Below are positions 8,507 through 17,880 of a stretch of 64,000 nt of DNA, one piece after another. The stretch comes from an uncultured Prevotellaceae bacterium. GTDB taxonomy: Bacteria; Bacteroidota; Bacteroidia; Bacteroidales; Bacteroidaceae. The stretch spans positions 1 to 64,000 of the forward strand of contig CAMOUQ010000002.1 in assembly GCA_946626595.1 (NCBI GenBank), given 5' to 3'. The notes under the pieces were generated by a model that searched no databases, had not been told where the DNA came from, and worked only from the letters and a program-made list of their open reading frames with translations. Position 1 is the first letter of the stretch; every line of letters starts with the position of its first letter. The position numbers and the translations under genes were made by a program.

Positions 8507-8514
8507 CAAAATTA
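8507..8514 (-). promoter_or_regulatory. -7 box of the histidine-phosphatase gene
   Basis: TAATTTTG on the minus strand fits TAnnTTTG and lies 26 bp before the TTG start. No clear TTTG is seen at the -33 distance, so this is a weaker call. Confidence 0.5.
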
Positions 8515-8558
8515 AGAAATAATTATGAATAATGAATGGCCAATTGTGAATTATTTCT

Positions 8559-8566
8559 TATCTTTG
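8559..8566 (+). promoter_or_regulatory. -7 box of the GH109 gene
   Basis: TATCTTTG matches the Bacteroidota -7 consensus, with a 70-bp leader before the GH109 ATG. It is divergent from the phosphatase promoter. Confidence 0.65.
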
Positions 8567-8636
8567 CAACGCGATTACACGGTCGCACGATGTTGACTAA
8601 CTAATTTTATTAACCAAAAACATAATTCTTCTTATC

Positions 8637-10199
8637 ATGAAAATGAACAGGAAATTTCTTTTCGCACTCCTCTGCCTGTGCCTGTCCGTGAGCGGAATGC
8701 TGGCGCAGAGCCTGTCTCCCAGCACCAAGTGGCACTGGGAGGAGGGTACCATCGTCGTTGACCAGCCTGCACGCCCCGTTGGCCAGCAAAACGTCTTGGG
8801 CCTGACTACCCCCAAACTGGATGTCGTCCGGGTGGCCTTCGTCGGCCTGGGCATGCGCGGCCCCGGTGCCGTTGCCCGTTTCTGCTACATCCCCGGTGTG
8901 CAGATCGTGGCCCTCTGCGATTATGAGGCCAAGCGCGCCGAAGGCTGCCAGAAGTATCTGCGCGAGGCCGGACTGCCCCCCGCAGCCATCTACAGCGGCG
9001 CCAAGGGCTACGAAGAACTCTGCAAGCGCCCCGACATCGACCTGGTGTACGTGGCCACCGACTGGGACCACCACTTCCCCGTGGCCAAGTGCGCACTGGA
9101 GAACGGCAAGCACACGGCCATCGAGGTGCCCTCGGCCATGAATCTGGAACAGTGCTGGGAGCTCATCAACCTCTCGGAGCAGAAGCGGCTGCACTGCATG
9201 ATCCTGGAAAACTGCTGCTACGACTGGTTCGAACTGCGCGCCCTCAATATGGCTCAGCATGGCGTCTTCGGCGAAGTGCTGCGCGCACAGGGTGCCTACA
9301 TCCACAACCTCGACGACTTCTGGGCATACTACTGGAAGAACCCCGACGGCAGCGACCCCCAGAACCTGCACTGGCGACTGAAGTATAACAAGGAGAACCG
9401 CGGCGACGTGTATGCCACACACGGACTGGGCCCCGTGGCTCAGGTGATGGACATACACCGCGGCGACCGTTTCACCACACTCGTGGCCATGGACACAAAG
9501 AGCTCGCACGGCAAGGAACTGGTGGAGAAGAGCACCGGACGCCCCTGCGCCGAATTCCGCAACGGCGACCACACCACCACCCTCATGCGCACCTACAACG
9601 GCAAGGTGGTGGAGATACAGCACAACGTCATGAGCCCCCAGCCCTACAACCGCCTCTATCAGCTCACCGGCACCAAGGGCTTCGCCAACAAGTATCCCAT
9701 CTCCGGCTACGCACTGGATGCCAGCCAGTTGAAGGCCTCAGGCCAGCAGCCCCAGGTGGACAACCTCTCGAGCCACTCCTTCCTGCCCGATGCCGAGCGC
9801 AAGGCCCTGGAGGAGAAGTATGAGCACCCCATCATCAAGAAGTACGGCAAGATGGCTGCCGAGGTAGGCGGACACGGCGGTATGGACTTCTTCATGGACG
9901 CCCGCTTGGTCTATTGCCTGCAGAATGGTCTGCCCCTCGATATGGACGTCTACGACCTGGCCGAATGGTGCTGCCTGGCCGAACTGGGCGCCCTCTCGAT
10001 GGACCACAACTGCGCTGCCGTAGCCTTCCCCGACTTCACGCGCGGCTACTGGGACGTGCTGCCCGGCTACAAGCACGCCTATGCCACACCCGAGGCTGAA
10101 GCCCAGCAGGAAGCCAAGGCCAAGGCCTTCACGGCTGAGCAGAAGAAGATGTGCGCCGAGAAGAAACTCTGGGAGAAATACGACAAGGCCAAGAAGTAA
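8637..10199 (+). CDS. Secreted GH109-like, NAD-dependent glycosidase (Gfo/Idh/MocA fold)
   Basis: This 520-residue protein has a signal peptide (about 1-24, ending MLAQ), then a Rossmann domain with VGLGMRGPG near 69-77 and a Gfo/Idh/MocA C-terminal domain. The stretch ENCCYDWFEL, the GAYIHNLDDF segment and the THGLGPV motif are characteristic of glycoside hydrolase family 109, founded on bacterial alpha-N-acetylgalactosaminidases that use NAD+ transiently. A role in mucin or glycoconjugate trimming is inferred. It starts at 8637 or two codons later. A hairpin terminator follows. Confidence 0.88.
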   Translation: MKMNRKFLFALLCLCLSVSGMLAQSLSPSTKWHWEEGTIVVDQPARPVGQQNVLGLTTPKLDVVRVAFVGLGMRGPGAVARFCYIPGVQIVALCDYEAKRAEGCQKYLREAGLPPAAIYSGAKGYEELCKRPDIDLVYVATDWDHHFPVAKCALENGKHTAIEVPSAMNLEQCWELINLSEQKRLHCMILENCCYDWFELRALNMAQHGVFGEVLRAQGAYIHNLDDFWAYYWKNPDGSDPQNLHWRLKYNKENRGDVYATHGLGPVAQVMDIHRGDRFTTLVAMDTKSSHGKELVEKSTGRPCAEFRNGDHTTTLMRTYNGKVVEIQHNVMSPQPYNRLYQLTGTKGFANKYPISGYALDASQLKASGQQPQVDNLSSHSFLPDAERKALEEKYEHPIIKKYGKMAAEVGGHGGMDFFMDARLVYCLQNGLPLDMDVYDLAEWCCLAELGALSMDHNCAAVAFPDFTRGYWDVLPGYKHAYATPEAEAQQEAKAKAFTAEQKKMCAEKKLWEKYDKAKK

Positions 10200-10224
10200 T
10201 TCTTGAACACATCACCGCACACAA

Positions 10225-10271
10225 GAGAGAGGGGCTGCGCCGGATATTCGGACACAGCCCCTTCTCTTTTT
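10225..10271 (+). terminator. Rho-independent terminator after the GH109 gene
   Basis: A stem GGGGCTG (10231-10237) / CAGCCCC (10255-10261), extended by AGAGA/TCTCT with one bulge, is followed by TTTTT (10267-10271). It lies 25 bp after the stop codon. Confidence 0.85.
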
Positions 10272-10283
10272 GTTGCCTGTGCG

Positions 10284-10372
10284 CATGGTCAGAGGTCGCG
10301 CTCTCTGTGCATGGTCAGAGGCTGCTCTGTGCACATGGTCAGAGGTTGCTCTGTGCGCATGGCTCAGTGTTT
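10284..10372. repeat. 24-26 bp tandem array overlapping the GH31 3' end
   Basis: CATGGTCAGAGG-type units start at 10284, 10310, 10334 and 10358 (periods 26, 24, 24). Each holds a small dyad AGAG-(4-6 nt)-CTCT. The GH31 stop codon (10366-10364) lies in the last partial unit. Confidence 0.8.
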
Positions 10373-13300
10373 GTATAGTTTCACGGACTTGCCTCCCCGG
10401 CTGACGATGTTCACACCCGGCGACAAGTGCTGTCGGCGAATGCCGTCGAGGTCGAAGATGGTCGGCGAGGCATTGTCGGAGGCGGGCAGGGCAGTGACGC
10501 CTACGGTGCCCTCCAGTTCCTGTTGCAGGAGCTTCAGGTCGGAGGTGAAGCCCACGTAGCTGACTACGGAACGCCCCTCGGCATTGGTCGACGTCAGGCC
10601 GAACACCGTCTCGCCGGTCAGTTCGTAGCCCTTGTTCTCTTCAATGCTCCAGGCGACCATGATGCGTCCGTCCTTCAAGGTGCGCACGTCTGTGGGGTTG
10701 ACGATGTTCACCCAGGTCCCGTTGATGTGCCACAGCTGCGAGTCGCCCTTCGTCTTCGACACTTCCGAGGCTACGGCCACCAGATACTTCATACCAGGCT
10801 TCAGATATTTCTGTTCCCTGTAGCGGAGGGCTATGTTCTGTGCCCCGGTCTTGGTGATGGTGATGGTGTTGTCGCGACTGCTGTATTTGATGTCGGACGA
10901 GCCCAGGCGGTCGCTGACGCGATTGCGGTACCAGTCTACGGCCTTCCAGGTGTAGAGGTTCGTGGGGATAGCGGTCTCCACGTTCACGCTGGTCTGGTGA
11001 CGCATGCCGAATCCGTCGGTGTAGGTTACGCTGATGTCGGTCTGGCCTTCCGTTGTCCCGGCATGTATCAGTCCGTCGCGCACGTAGGCCACTTGCGGGT
11101 TGCTGCTCTCGCATTGCGCTTCGAGGGTGACGAACTGTGAGGTGCCGTCGGCAAGGGTAGCCTTGACGGATAAGGTGCGCGTCTGGCCCAGATAGAGCTT
11201 CACGCTGGAGGGCGTTGCCTGTATGCCGGTCGTGGGGCTGCCGGTTTCCGATACGACGAGGTTGTCGTTGTCTATCTTCACCGATACCTCAGTCCCGTCG
11301 TATTCCACATCGCGGCTGAAGCGTACCGATTGCCTGATGCCCAGGCCGACATTCTTCGCTGCATCCACCAGCACGATGCGGAACGTACGACTGCGGAGCA
11401 TGCCGTCGAACTCGCCACTGCGCCGTCCGATGGTGAGCGTCTGTGAAGCATCGTCCCAGGTGAAGGGTATCTCGCTGAAGCGTCCCTGTTCGTAATTGTA
11501 GTTGTCACGCTCGTCCTCGTAGAGCGTGAAACTGCCGTCGGCACCTGCATAGATGCGCACCTCCAGGTTGTTCCAGTCGTGCTGCTCGCTGTATTGCACA
11601 TCGGGCCCCCAGGGAATGATGGTGCCCTGGCGCACGTAGAGCGGCATGAGCGAAAGGTCGACGTCGCGCCGCACCTCCTGTCCGCCCTCGTATTTCTGTC
11701 CTGTCCAGACGTCGGTCCAGTTGTCGCCCTTTGGGAGGTAGACGCTCCGCTGCTCGGCCTGCGGCTGCAAGACGGGGGCTACGAGCAGGTCGCGGCCGAA
11801 CATAAACTCGTCCTTCAGTCCATGCGTGGCCACATCGGCAGGGTAGGCAATGCCCATGGCCCGCATGAAGGAGAATCCCTCGTCATACACGCGGCGGTCG
11901 GTGCTGTAGATGTAGGGGAGCAGGGCATAGCGCAGATTGATGTAGCGGTGGATGATGTCGTAGTAGCTTTCGCCCTCTTTGCCAAACTGGTAGATGGCAC
12001 GGTCGGTGCCCGACCCGTGGCTGCGCATGATGGTGCAGAAGGTGCCGAACTGAATCCAGCGGCAGTAGAGTTCGTTGTAGCTGTCCTGACCAGGCCCATG
12101 GAATGAACCGTTGAAGAAACCGCCGATGTCGCTGTTCCAGCTGGGTATGCCGCAGGCCGAATAGTTGAGGGCGGCTGGTATCTGCCTGGCCAGTGTCTCC
12201 CACGAAGAGGTGATGTCGCCGCTCCAAGTGCCGGCACCATAGCGCTGCATGCCGATGAATCCGGAGCGAGTCATGATCATCACGCGCTTGGCTTCCGTCA
12301 GTTCCGACTTCTGGGCACGGTGGCCGTCGTAGACACCGCTGGCATGCATCAGGGGGAAGACATTGCGCATGGAACGCCACGTGTGGGTGCTCTGTAGCGA
12401 AAGCGGATTCAGTGTAGTATTGTCCGCCTCGTCCTTATCCAGCACGATGAAGTCGTTGGTACGTTCCCAGTCTTCGCCACCTTGGTAATGGTCGGGCTCG
12501 GACGAATCCACCCAATAGGCATCCACGCCCTTGCTCACCAGTCCGTCGTAGAGGCACTTCCAGTAGTAGTCGCGTGCCGATTGCTGGTACGGGCTGTAGA
12601 TGGCTACGCCGGAGTTTGGGGGATAGGTAGCCGTGATGATGTCGTTGCCCATCTTCATCAGTTGGTTGTGGGCCTTGAAGTGGGCAAACTGCTTGGTGTC
12701 TGGTCCGAAGTTGGCCCAGAAGGAGATGAGCAGGTGGGCACCGTCCTGGTGCAGTCCGTCAATCATCTTGGGATAGTCGTTCTTGAACGTGGGGTTAAGA
12801 AATTCCATAGCGTTCCACTGGTTGGCATCGCCCCAGTACTGCCAGTCCTGCACGACGCAGTCGATGGGCACCTGACGCGAGCGATACTTCTGCAGCACGC
12901 CCAGTGTCTCCGTAGCGCTCTGGTAGCGCTCCTTGCTCTGGAAGTAGCCGAAGGTCCACAGGGGCACCATCGTGGCCCGTCCCGTCAGTTCGCGTATGCG
13001 CTGCACCACCTCGTCGCCATTTTCTGCGGAGCCCACCAGCAGATAATAGTCGACGGCGTGGGCTGCCTCGGTCTTGAACGTAGTGCCCGAGTTGTTGTCG
13101 ACGAAGTCGCACGGGCCGTACAAGTCCCAGTAGAGGCCATAGCCACGTGTGGAATGAAAGAACGGAATCCACACCGAAGTGTTGTTCTGCACCATGTGGC
13201 TGTAGCTTTGGTTGCGGTGATTGAGGTTGCCGTCCTGCACTTGCCCCAGTCCATAGATGGCCTCGTCCTTCACCAGTTGAAACGTCTGTGCGACGTTGTA

Positions 13301-13678
13301 CGGGTCTATGGTGTGCGAGGCGCGTTTGGAGAAGACGGCTTTTGAGCGTTCCTTGATGAGCACGCTGCCGTCGGGACGGAAAAAGGCAAGCAGGCCCGAC
13401 TGCTTGTTACAGGTTACCATCACGCGGTCGGTCAGCAGGGTGTCGATGCGGTTTCCTTCTCGCTTCGTGACGTTCACCGCCTGGGGCTCCATCGTCACCA
13501 CTACCTTGGGGTCGGACTTGCCCAGGGCGTCTGCCTTCTGGTACTTTGTCACCCGTACGATTTCGGGCGAATAAAAAGAAATCTCTGTCACGATGCCTCC
13601 GGCAGTGACCGAATAGTCCTGTGCCATCAGTGGCATCAGTGTTGCTGCCAATAGGCATGTCAGCATTACTTTCTTCAT
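10364..13678 (-). CDS. Secreted GH31 alpha-glycosidase with Big_2-like domain and C-terminal tail
   Basis: This 1104-residue exported enzyme has a signal peptide (about 1-19), an N-terminal GH31 beta-sandwich (to about 210), a catalytic barrel with nucleophile Asp near 391 in YWVDSSEP and acid/base Asp near 517 in NSDIGGFF, a DUF5110-like segment (about 720-770), a Big_2-like domain (about 815-890), a further beta-rich region and a terminal tail IFDLDGIRR...GVNIV (about 1065-1104). GH31 covers alpha-glucosidases, alpha-xylosidases and others; specificity is not fixed here. It starts 14 bp after the phosphatase-like gene and is probably cotranscribed with it. Confidence 0.9.
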   Translation of the reverse strand: MKKVMLTCLLAATLMPLMAQDYSVTAGGIVTEISFYSPEIVRVTKYQKADALGKSDPKVVVTMEPQAVNVTKREGNRIDTLLTDRVMVTCNKQSGLLAFFRPDGSVLIKERSKAVFSKRASHTIDPYNVAQTFQLVKDEAIYGLGQVQDGNLNHRNQSYSHMVQNNTSVWIPFFHSTRGYGLYWDLYGPCDFVDNNSGTTFKTEAAHAVDYYLLVGSAENGDEVVQRIRELTGRATMVPLWTFGYFQSKERYQSATETLGVLQKYRSRQVPIDCVVQDWQYWGDANQWNAMEFLNPTFKNDYPKMIDGLHQDGAHLLISFWANFGPDTKQFAHFKAHNQLMKMGNDIITATYPPNSGVAIYSPYQQSARDYYWKCLYDGLVSKGVDAYWVDSSEPDHYQGGEDWERTNDFIVLDKDEADNTTLNPLSLQSTHTWRSMRNVFPLMHASGVYDGHRAQKSELTEAKRVMIMTRSGFIGMQRYGAGTWSGDITSSWETLARQIPAALNYSACGIPSWNSDIGGFFNGSFHGPGQDSYNELYCRWIQFGTFCTIMRSHGSGTDRAIYQFGKEGESYYDIIHRYINLRYALLPYIYSTDRRVYDEGFSFMRAMGIAYPADVATHGLKDEFMFGRDLLVAPVLQPQAEQRSVYLPKGDNWTDVWTGQKYEGGQEVRRDVDLSLMPLYVRQGTIIPWGPDVQYSEQHDWNNLEVRIYAGADGSFTLYEDERDNYNYEQGRFSEIPFTWDDASQTLTIGRRSGEFDGMLRSRTFRIVLVDAAKNVGLGIRQSVRFSRDVEYDGTEVSVKIDNDNLVVSETGSPTTGIQATPSSVKLYLGQTRTLSVKATLADGTSQFVTLEAQCESSNPQVAYVRDGLIHAGTTEGQTDISVTYTDGFGMRHQTSVNVETAIPTNLYTWKAVDWYRNRVSDRLGSSDIKYSSRDNTITITKTGAQNIALRYREQKYLKPGMKYLVAVASEVSKTKGDSQLWHINGTWVNIVNPTDVRTLKDGRIMVAWSIEENKGYELTGETVFGLTSTNAEGRSVVSYVGFTSDLKLLQQELEGTVGVTALPASDNASPTIFDLDGIRRQHLSPGVNIVSRGGKSVKLYKH

Positions 13679-13692
13679 TTTTTAATAGTGAT

Positions 13693-16600
13693 TTATTTTA
13701 CAATGAGTTTCTTGCCATTATGAATGTAGATTCCCTTGCGGTGGAAGGTAGCTGGCACAGGCCTTCCGGAAAGGTCGTAGAATGTGGCGGTGCGCTGAAG
13801 CGACGGTTGCTCAGGGGCAATGTCTGACAGGGCATCGCTGAGGTCGGAGGTCAGCATGATGCTGCGGAACTCGTCGATCTCCTGCTGACTGACACCGAGT
13901 TTCTCTACGAAGAAGGTGTTGAACTTCTCCTTCACGGTCTTGCCACTCAGGCCGAGAATGACGTCGTACATCTCGTTTTGCTTTTCACGAACGCGCAATC
14001 CGCCCAGGGAGAAGGTTGTAAGTTCGTAGTTCTTGTTCGACTGGTCCTGCGGCACTCCGAGCAGGCCCTCGAGCAACATGGAAAGCAAACCCGTGCGATC
14101 GGCTCCCCAGATGCAGTGGAAATAGACGGCCTTGTGCTTGCGCAGATTCGTCATGATGAGGTCGAATTCCGACTTCCAATGGCTGTAGCTGTCCGTCGAA
14201 GAAAGGTTTTCGGGGAAGCAGTCGTTGCCGTTGGCGAAGTAGAAGGTCTTGGTGGCTGGCGTGAATCCGAAGACTGACGTGCCGGCCCCACCTTCGTAGT
14301 CGATGCGCAAGTCTATCTCGGCGTCTATGCCCAGCAAGCGCAGACGTTTGATGTCGGCAGCCGTTGCCGTATGGCCGCCGTTCAGTTCGCCGCCACGATA
14401 TATCAGTCCGTAGCGGACGTATGACCCGTCGGTCGTCTGCCAGCCTCCCAGGTCGCGTATGTTGCTGATGCTGGGGGCGTATATCATGCGCAGGTGGCCG
14501 TCGGTGTGGAAGCGCCCCTTGCCGACAAGGTTGTCGCCAACCTTCACTTCGTAGTAGTAAGTGCGTTGTGGCGTCAGGTTGGGGATGTAGAGCAGGCGTC
14601 TGTCAGTCAGTCGGGCGTTGAGCACCTGCGGCTGGCTCATGTCGGCATGCTCGGAGTAAGTGATTCGGTATCTTGTGCTGCTGGCGTCGGCAACGGGGAT
14701 GCCGACGTTGTTGGGCTGGTCGCGGCGTGCTGGCGGTGCCTGGTTATAGTTGCCGATGTGGCTGCTCGTAGTGATTTTGTAGTTCTCCAGGAGCAGGAAC
14801 CGACGTGCCTGGAGGTTTTCCAGGTTGACGGTGAGGTCCATGTTCATGGGGTCGCAAACGACAAACGTCAGTTGTTCGGCCTTCGTCACAGTCTTGCCGT
14901 CGACAGAGGCGTGTGTCCAGGAGTAACGGTCGGGGTCGGCGGTGATGCTTCCTCCGTCCCAGGGCAGTGGGGTGGTGTCGCCCTCCTTATTCCGGATGGC
15001 AGAGGCCGGAATGCGGAAGTCGGCGATGTCCTTGCCTGCCTCCGCTACACAGGGCTCTCCTGGATGAATGGTGGAGACGGGGTAGATGGTGGCTGTCTTG
15101 TCCAGGATGCTGCCAATGGCATAGAGGCGAAGCGAATCGCTGTTGCTGAGTTCAAAGGGAAGGCATAAGGGGGTCAGCCGACCGGCAGTGAGAGACTTGC
15201 GGATGCTGACGGTGGGCGTAGTGCCGTAGAGCAGTTGCAGATGGTCGGCCAGGAACATGTTGTCTGTCTTCTGGGTGGCTTTGATGCGGAAGCCTAATTC
15301 CAGTTTGCCGTCGGTCGTTAGGTCGGCCTCCACCACGACTTCATAGTCGCCCTGTTGAAATGCTTTTACGGTAGTTGACTCGTTCATGGGCAGACTGCGG
15401 CCGTCGATGGTGGCATATATGTCCGTCTGACTGGTGGCTGCGTGGCGTGCATCGTCGAAGATGCTGGGCACCTGCTGTTGTTTCTTCCCTATAAATATGT
15501 ATGCGAGCCTGTCGTCCGTTCCGCTTTCGTACTGCTCAAGTGCCGCACTCATGCTTGTCGGACGGTACAGTGCATTGGCACGGAACGTATAGTGACCGGC
15601 CGGCATGCCCTCGAGTGTTTGTGACAGAGCGGTGAGGGCGCTGGTGTTGGCGGCATGCTGCAGGCCTGGATTGGGAAGCAGGACGCTGAGGTCGAACTGC
15701 CCGGTAACGGTCTCTCCCGTCTTTACCAAATCGAGCAGCGCCGTGTGGATGCGAGCATTCTGCCGGGCTATTTCCTCGTCGGAGACGTCGTCGGCCATGA
15801 GTGTTGCCTGCACTTCGCTAAGTACGGCATCGTAGGCACTGCGATCCAGAGCCTGGTTGGCTATTTTCTCGTAGCGACTGATGGCGGACAGGCGGCGTTC
15901 CTTTTCGTAGTTCTCGGTCTTGCCGTAGTAGATGAGGTGGAAGTCGTCGGCACGGAACCAACTGCACGAACGCATGCCGATGGTGAGGTTCGGCTCGGAG
16001 GGCATGAGGTAGATGGTGACCTCGTAATACTCCTTGAATGTCGACTTTGACTGGGGAACGAAACTGGTCACATACTGGTTGCCATACAGTTCTACGGGCA
16101 TTTTGGCGCTTGCATAGTTGTTGCTCGAGGCCAATGCACGCAGGCGATATTCACCTGGCTCCATGTTGCCGAGCGTCTGTTCCACAAAGTGTTCGGGACT
16201 TCCGAGGACATAGCTGTCGCTATTAGTCCATGTGTTGAACAAGTAGTCGCCGACGGTGCCTTCGGTCGTATATTCGTTCTCGTTCTTCTTCGCTCCGACA
16301 TCCGTATTCCCGCTGGGATGACCTGCAGCCCAACCGTCGAGTGTGCCCGTTTCGAAGGATGGATTAGTAATCAGGTATGTCACGTCGCTCACGTCACCCC
16401 CCTCGCTTTGATAGTACAGTTCGAAGTTGTCGAAGCATGTCCATGTTCTCGATGTGCTGACGCTGCATCGCAGGCCGATGGTCAGATTGCCACGTGTAAG
16501 GTGGTTGACCGTGAGGTTGTTCCAGTACTTTCCATTGTTGAAGTACTTGTTGGCATCGTTCATGCTGTTGGGCATCCAATAGTTCTTCCCGCCGACGGAA

Positions 16601-17769
16601 TACTGTGTGCCGCCGATTACATTAGTAGTCTGTGCATCGCGACATACTAAGGCCAGAGGCAATTGTTCGCTATTGGCGTACAGGTATCCCTCCGATTGCT
16701 TGACGCTTCCGTTGAGGAAGGCTGTCATGGCCTTGTCGTTTGCGTCCTGACTGCGCTGGAAGCCCTGCACGCGCAACATGTATGTGCCCTGTGGGATGTC
16801 GGGTATTGTCTGGTGGAGGTTGTAACTCTTGGAATAGAACTCGGCATTGCCGAAGGTCTGGAATCCGGGCTCTGTACCGTCCCATCCTAAGGCATTGTTG
16901 TTGGAGAACGAGGAATTGATGAGCAGGGGAGTCACGTTCAGCTGATAGCCTTTGGCAAGAGTGACTTCGCGCAGGAACGTACATGCCGCCGAGCGCAGAT
17001 TCAGTACAGCATTGAGTATCTCTGCCTCTGACGTGGCCCCTTCCACTATGCCCTTAGCCATAGCCAATGCCTCCGATATGGCCTGAAGGCTGGCTTCGTC
17101 GCTTGCGATATTGGTTTTGTCGTCAATCATTCCCTGAAGCATCTTCTCCAGTGACGTGAAGGCTTGGAATGGGGTCGATATCTTCAAGGCTGTGAGTTCG
17201 TCGTAAAGCGAACCTTCGGCAAAACACTTCCAATAGTATTTGCCGGCCGACGAACTGTTGCCCATAGTGTAACTGATGTATTTATCGTTGCCCACACACT
17301 GGAACTGGAAACCTTTGCCCGCAGTGTATGTGATGCGCCACAGCCCAAGTCCGTCGCCGTCCTGACCGTAGACATGACTTTTGCCCGAAGGTGCACTCTC
17401 GCCAGAGAAGAAACACCATCCAGCACTGTTCAGATAGGGGGCTCCGCCTATGCCGTTGGGAAATGGTTCGTGCAGCCCGTTGAATATGCTGATGCGATAT
17501 ACTTTCTCGTCTTTGTAGGTTATCTGCTCTGCTTTTAGCAGGTAGTAATTGTCTTTGCCGCTACAAATGACCGACGATTCGCCCGGCGACAATACATTTT
17601 GCATGGTTCCCTTCGTCCAGTAGGGGCTCAGGTACTTACCATTGTCGCTGTAGGCCATAATGAAATACTGCGACGTCAGGTCGTCCACCCGTGTTAGCTC
17701 AACATCTTCGGCAGATGCTGATACTAAAGCCATTACGGCAAGCACGATTGTAAGGAAATGTTTCTTCAT
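13693..17769 (-). CDS. Giant secreted multidomain protein with C-terminal tyrosine-phosphatase-like domain
   Basis: This 1358-residue protein has a signal peptide (about 1-20), a beta-rich N-terminal region, at least two galactose-binding-like modules (FETGTLDGWA near 470 is typical), more beta domains, a fibronectin-III-like segment (about 1030-1120) and a Y_phosphatase3-like domain (about 1125-1320). The phosphatase loop HCIWGADRTG is intact (Cys near 1219, Arg near 1225), preceded by IRDLGGW and IYRGGEL. The C-terminus (YDLSGRPV...KGIYIHNGKK) resembles a cell-surface or secretion tail. It is the first gene of an operon with GH31. The substrate is unknown: phosphoprotein, phosphosugar and inositol phosphate are all possible. 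Confidence 0.8.
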   Translation of the reverse strand: MKKHFLTIVLAVMALVSASAEDVELTRVDDLTSQYFIMAYSDNGKYLSPYWTKGTMQNVLSPGESSVICSGKDNYYLLKAEQITYKDEKVYRISIFNGLHEPFPNGIGGAPYLNSAGWCFFSGESAPSGKSHVYGQDGDGLGLWRITYTAGKGFQFQCVGNDKYISYTMGNSSSAGKYYWKCFAEGSLYDELTALKISTPFQAFTSLEKMLQGMIDDKTNIASDEASLQAISEALAMAKGIVEGATSEAEILNAVLNLRSAACTFLREVTLAKGYQLNVTPLLINSSFSNNNALGWDGTEPGFQTFGNAEFYSKSYNLHQTIPDIPQGTYMLRVQGFQRSQDANDKAMTAFLNGSVKQSEGYLYANSEQLPLALVCRDAQTTNVIGGTQYSVGGKNYWMPNSMNDANKYFNNGKYWNNLTVNHLTRGNLTIGLRCSVSTSRTWTCFDNFELYYQSEGGDVSDVTYLITNPSFETGTLDGWAAGHPSGNTDVGAKKNENEYTTEGTVGDYLFNTWTNSDSYVLGSPEHFVEQTLGNMEPGEYRLRALASSNNYASAKMPVELYGNQYVTSFVPQSKSTFKEYYEVTIYLMPSEPNLTIGMRSCSWFRADDFHLIYYGKTENYEKERRLSAISRYEKIANQALDRSAYDAVLSEVQATLMADDVSDEEIARQNARIHTALLDLVKTGETVTGQFDLSVLLPNPGLQHAANTSALTALSQTLEGMPAGHYTFRANALYRPTSMSAALEQYESGTDDRLAYIFIGKKQQQVPSIFDDARHAATSQTDIYATIDGRSLPMNESTTVKAFQQGDYEVVVEADLTTDGKLELGFRIKATQKTDNMFLADHLQLLYGTTPTVSIRKSLTAGRLTPLCLPFELSNSDSLRLYAIGSILDKTATIYPVSTIHPGEPCVAEAGKDIADFRIPASAIRNKEGDTTPLPWDGGSITADPDRYSWTHASVDGKTVTKAEQLTFVVCDPMNMDLTVNLENLQARRFLLLENYKITTSSHIGNYNQAPPARRDQPNNVGIPVADASSTRYRITYSEHADMSQPQVLNARLTDRRLLYIPNLTPQRTYYYEVKVGDNLVGKGRFHTDGHLRMIYAPSISNIRDLGGWQTTDGSYVRYGLIYRGGELNGGHTATAADIKRLRLLGIDAEIDLRIDYEGGAGTSVFGFTPATKTFYFANGNDCFPENLSSTDSYSHWKSEFDLIMTNLRKHKAVYFHCIWGADRTGLLSMLLEGLLGVPQDQSNKNYELTTFSLGGLRVREKQNEMYDVILGLSGKTVKEKFNTFFVEKLGVSQQEIDEFRSIMLTSDLSDALSDIAPEQPSLQRTATFYDLSGRPVPATFHRKGIYIHNGKKLIVK

Positions 17770-17807
17770 GGTATCCTGTATTATTATATATTGTAGTATT
17801 CAGTCCA

Positions 17808-17839
17808 CAAAGTTATAGTAAAATAAAGGAATTTACAAA
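17808..17839 (-). promoter_or_regulatory. Promoter of the phosphatase-GH31 operon
   Basis: On the minus strand TTTG (17839-17836), 20 bp, then TAACTTTG (17815-17808); the ATG is 38 bp further on. It lies back to back with the DUF5063 promoter. Confidence 0.8.
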
Positions 17840-17847
17840 TTTTTTCG

Positions 17848-17855
17848 TATCTTTG
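17848..17855 (+). promoter_or_regulatory. -7 box of the DUF5063 operon
   Basis: TATCTTTG, 25 bp before the DUF5063 ATG. No good TTTG at -33, but the position between two divergent genes supports it. Confidence 0.65.
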
Positions 17856-17880
17856 CCCCTCGTAAGAAACAAAAACAAAA

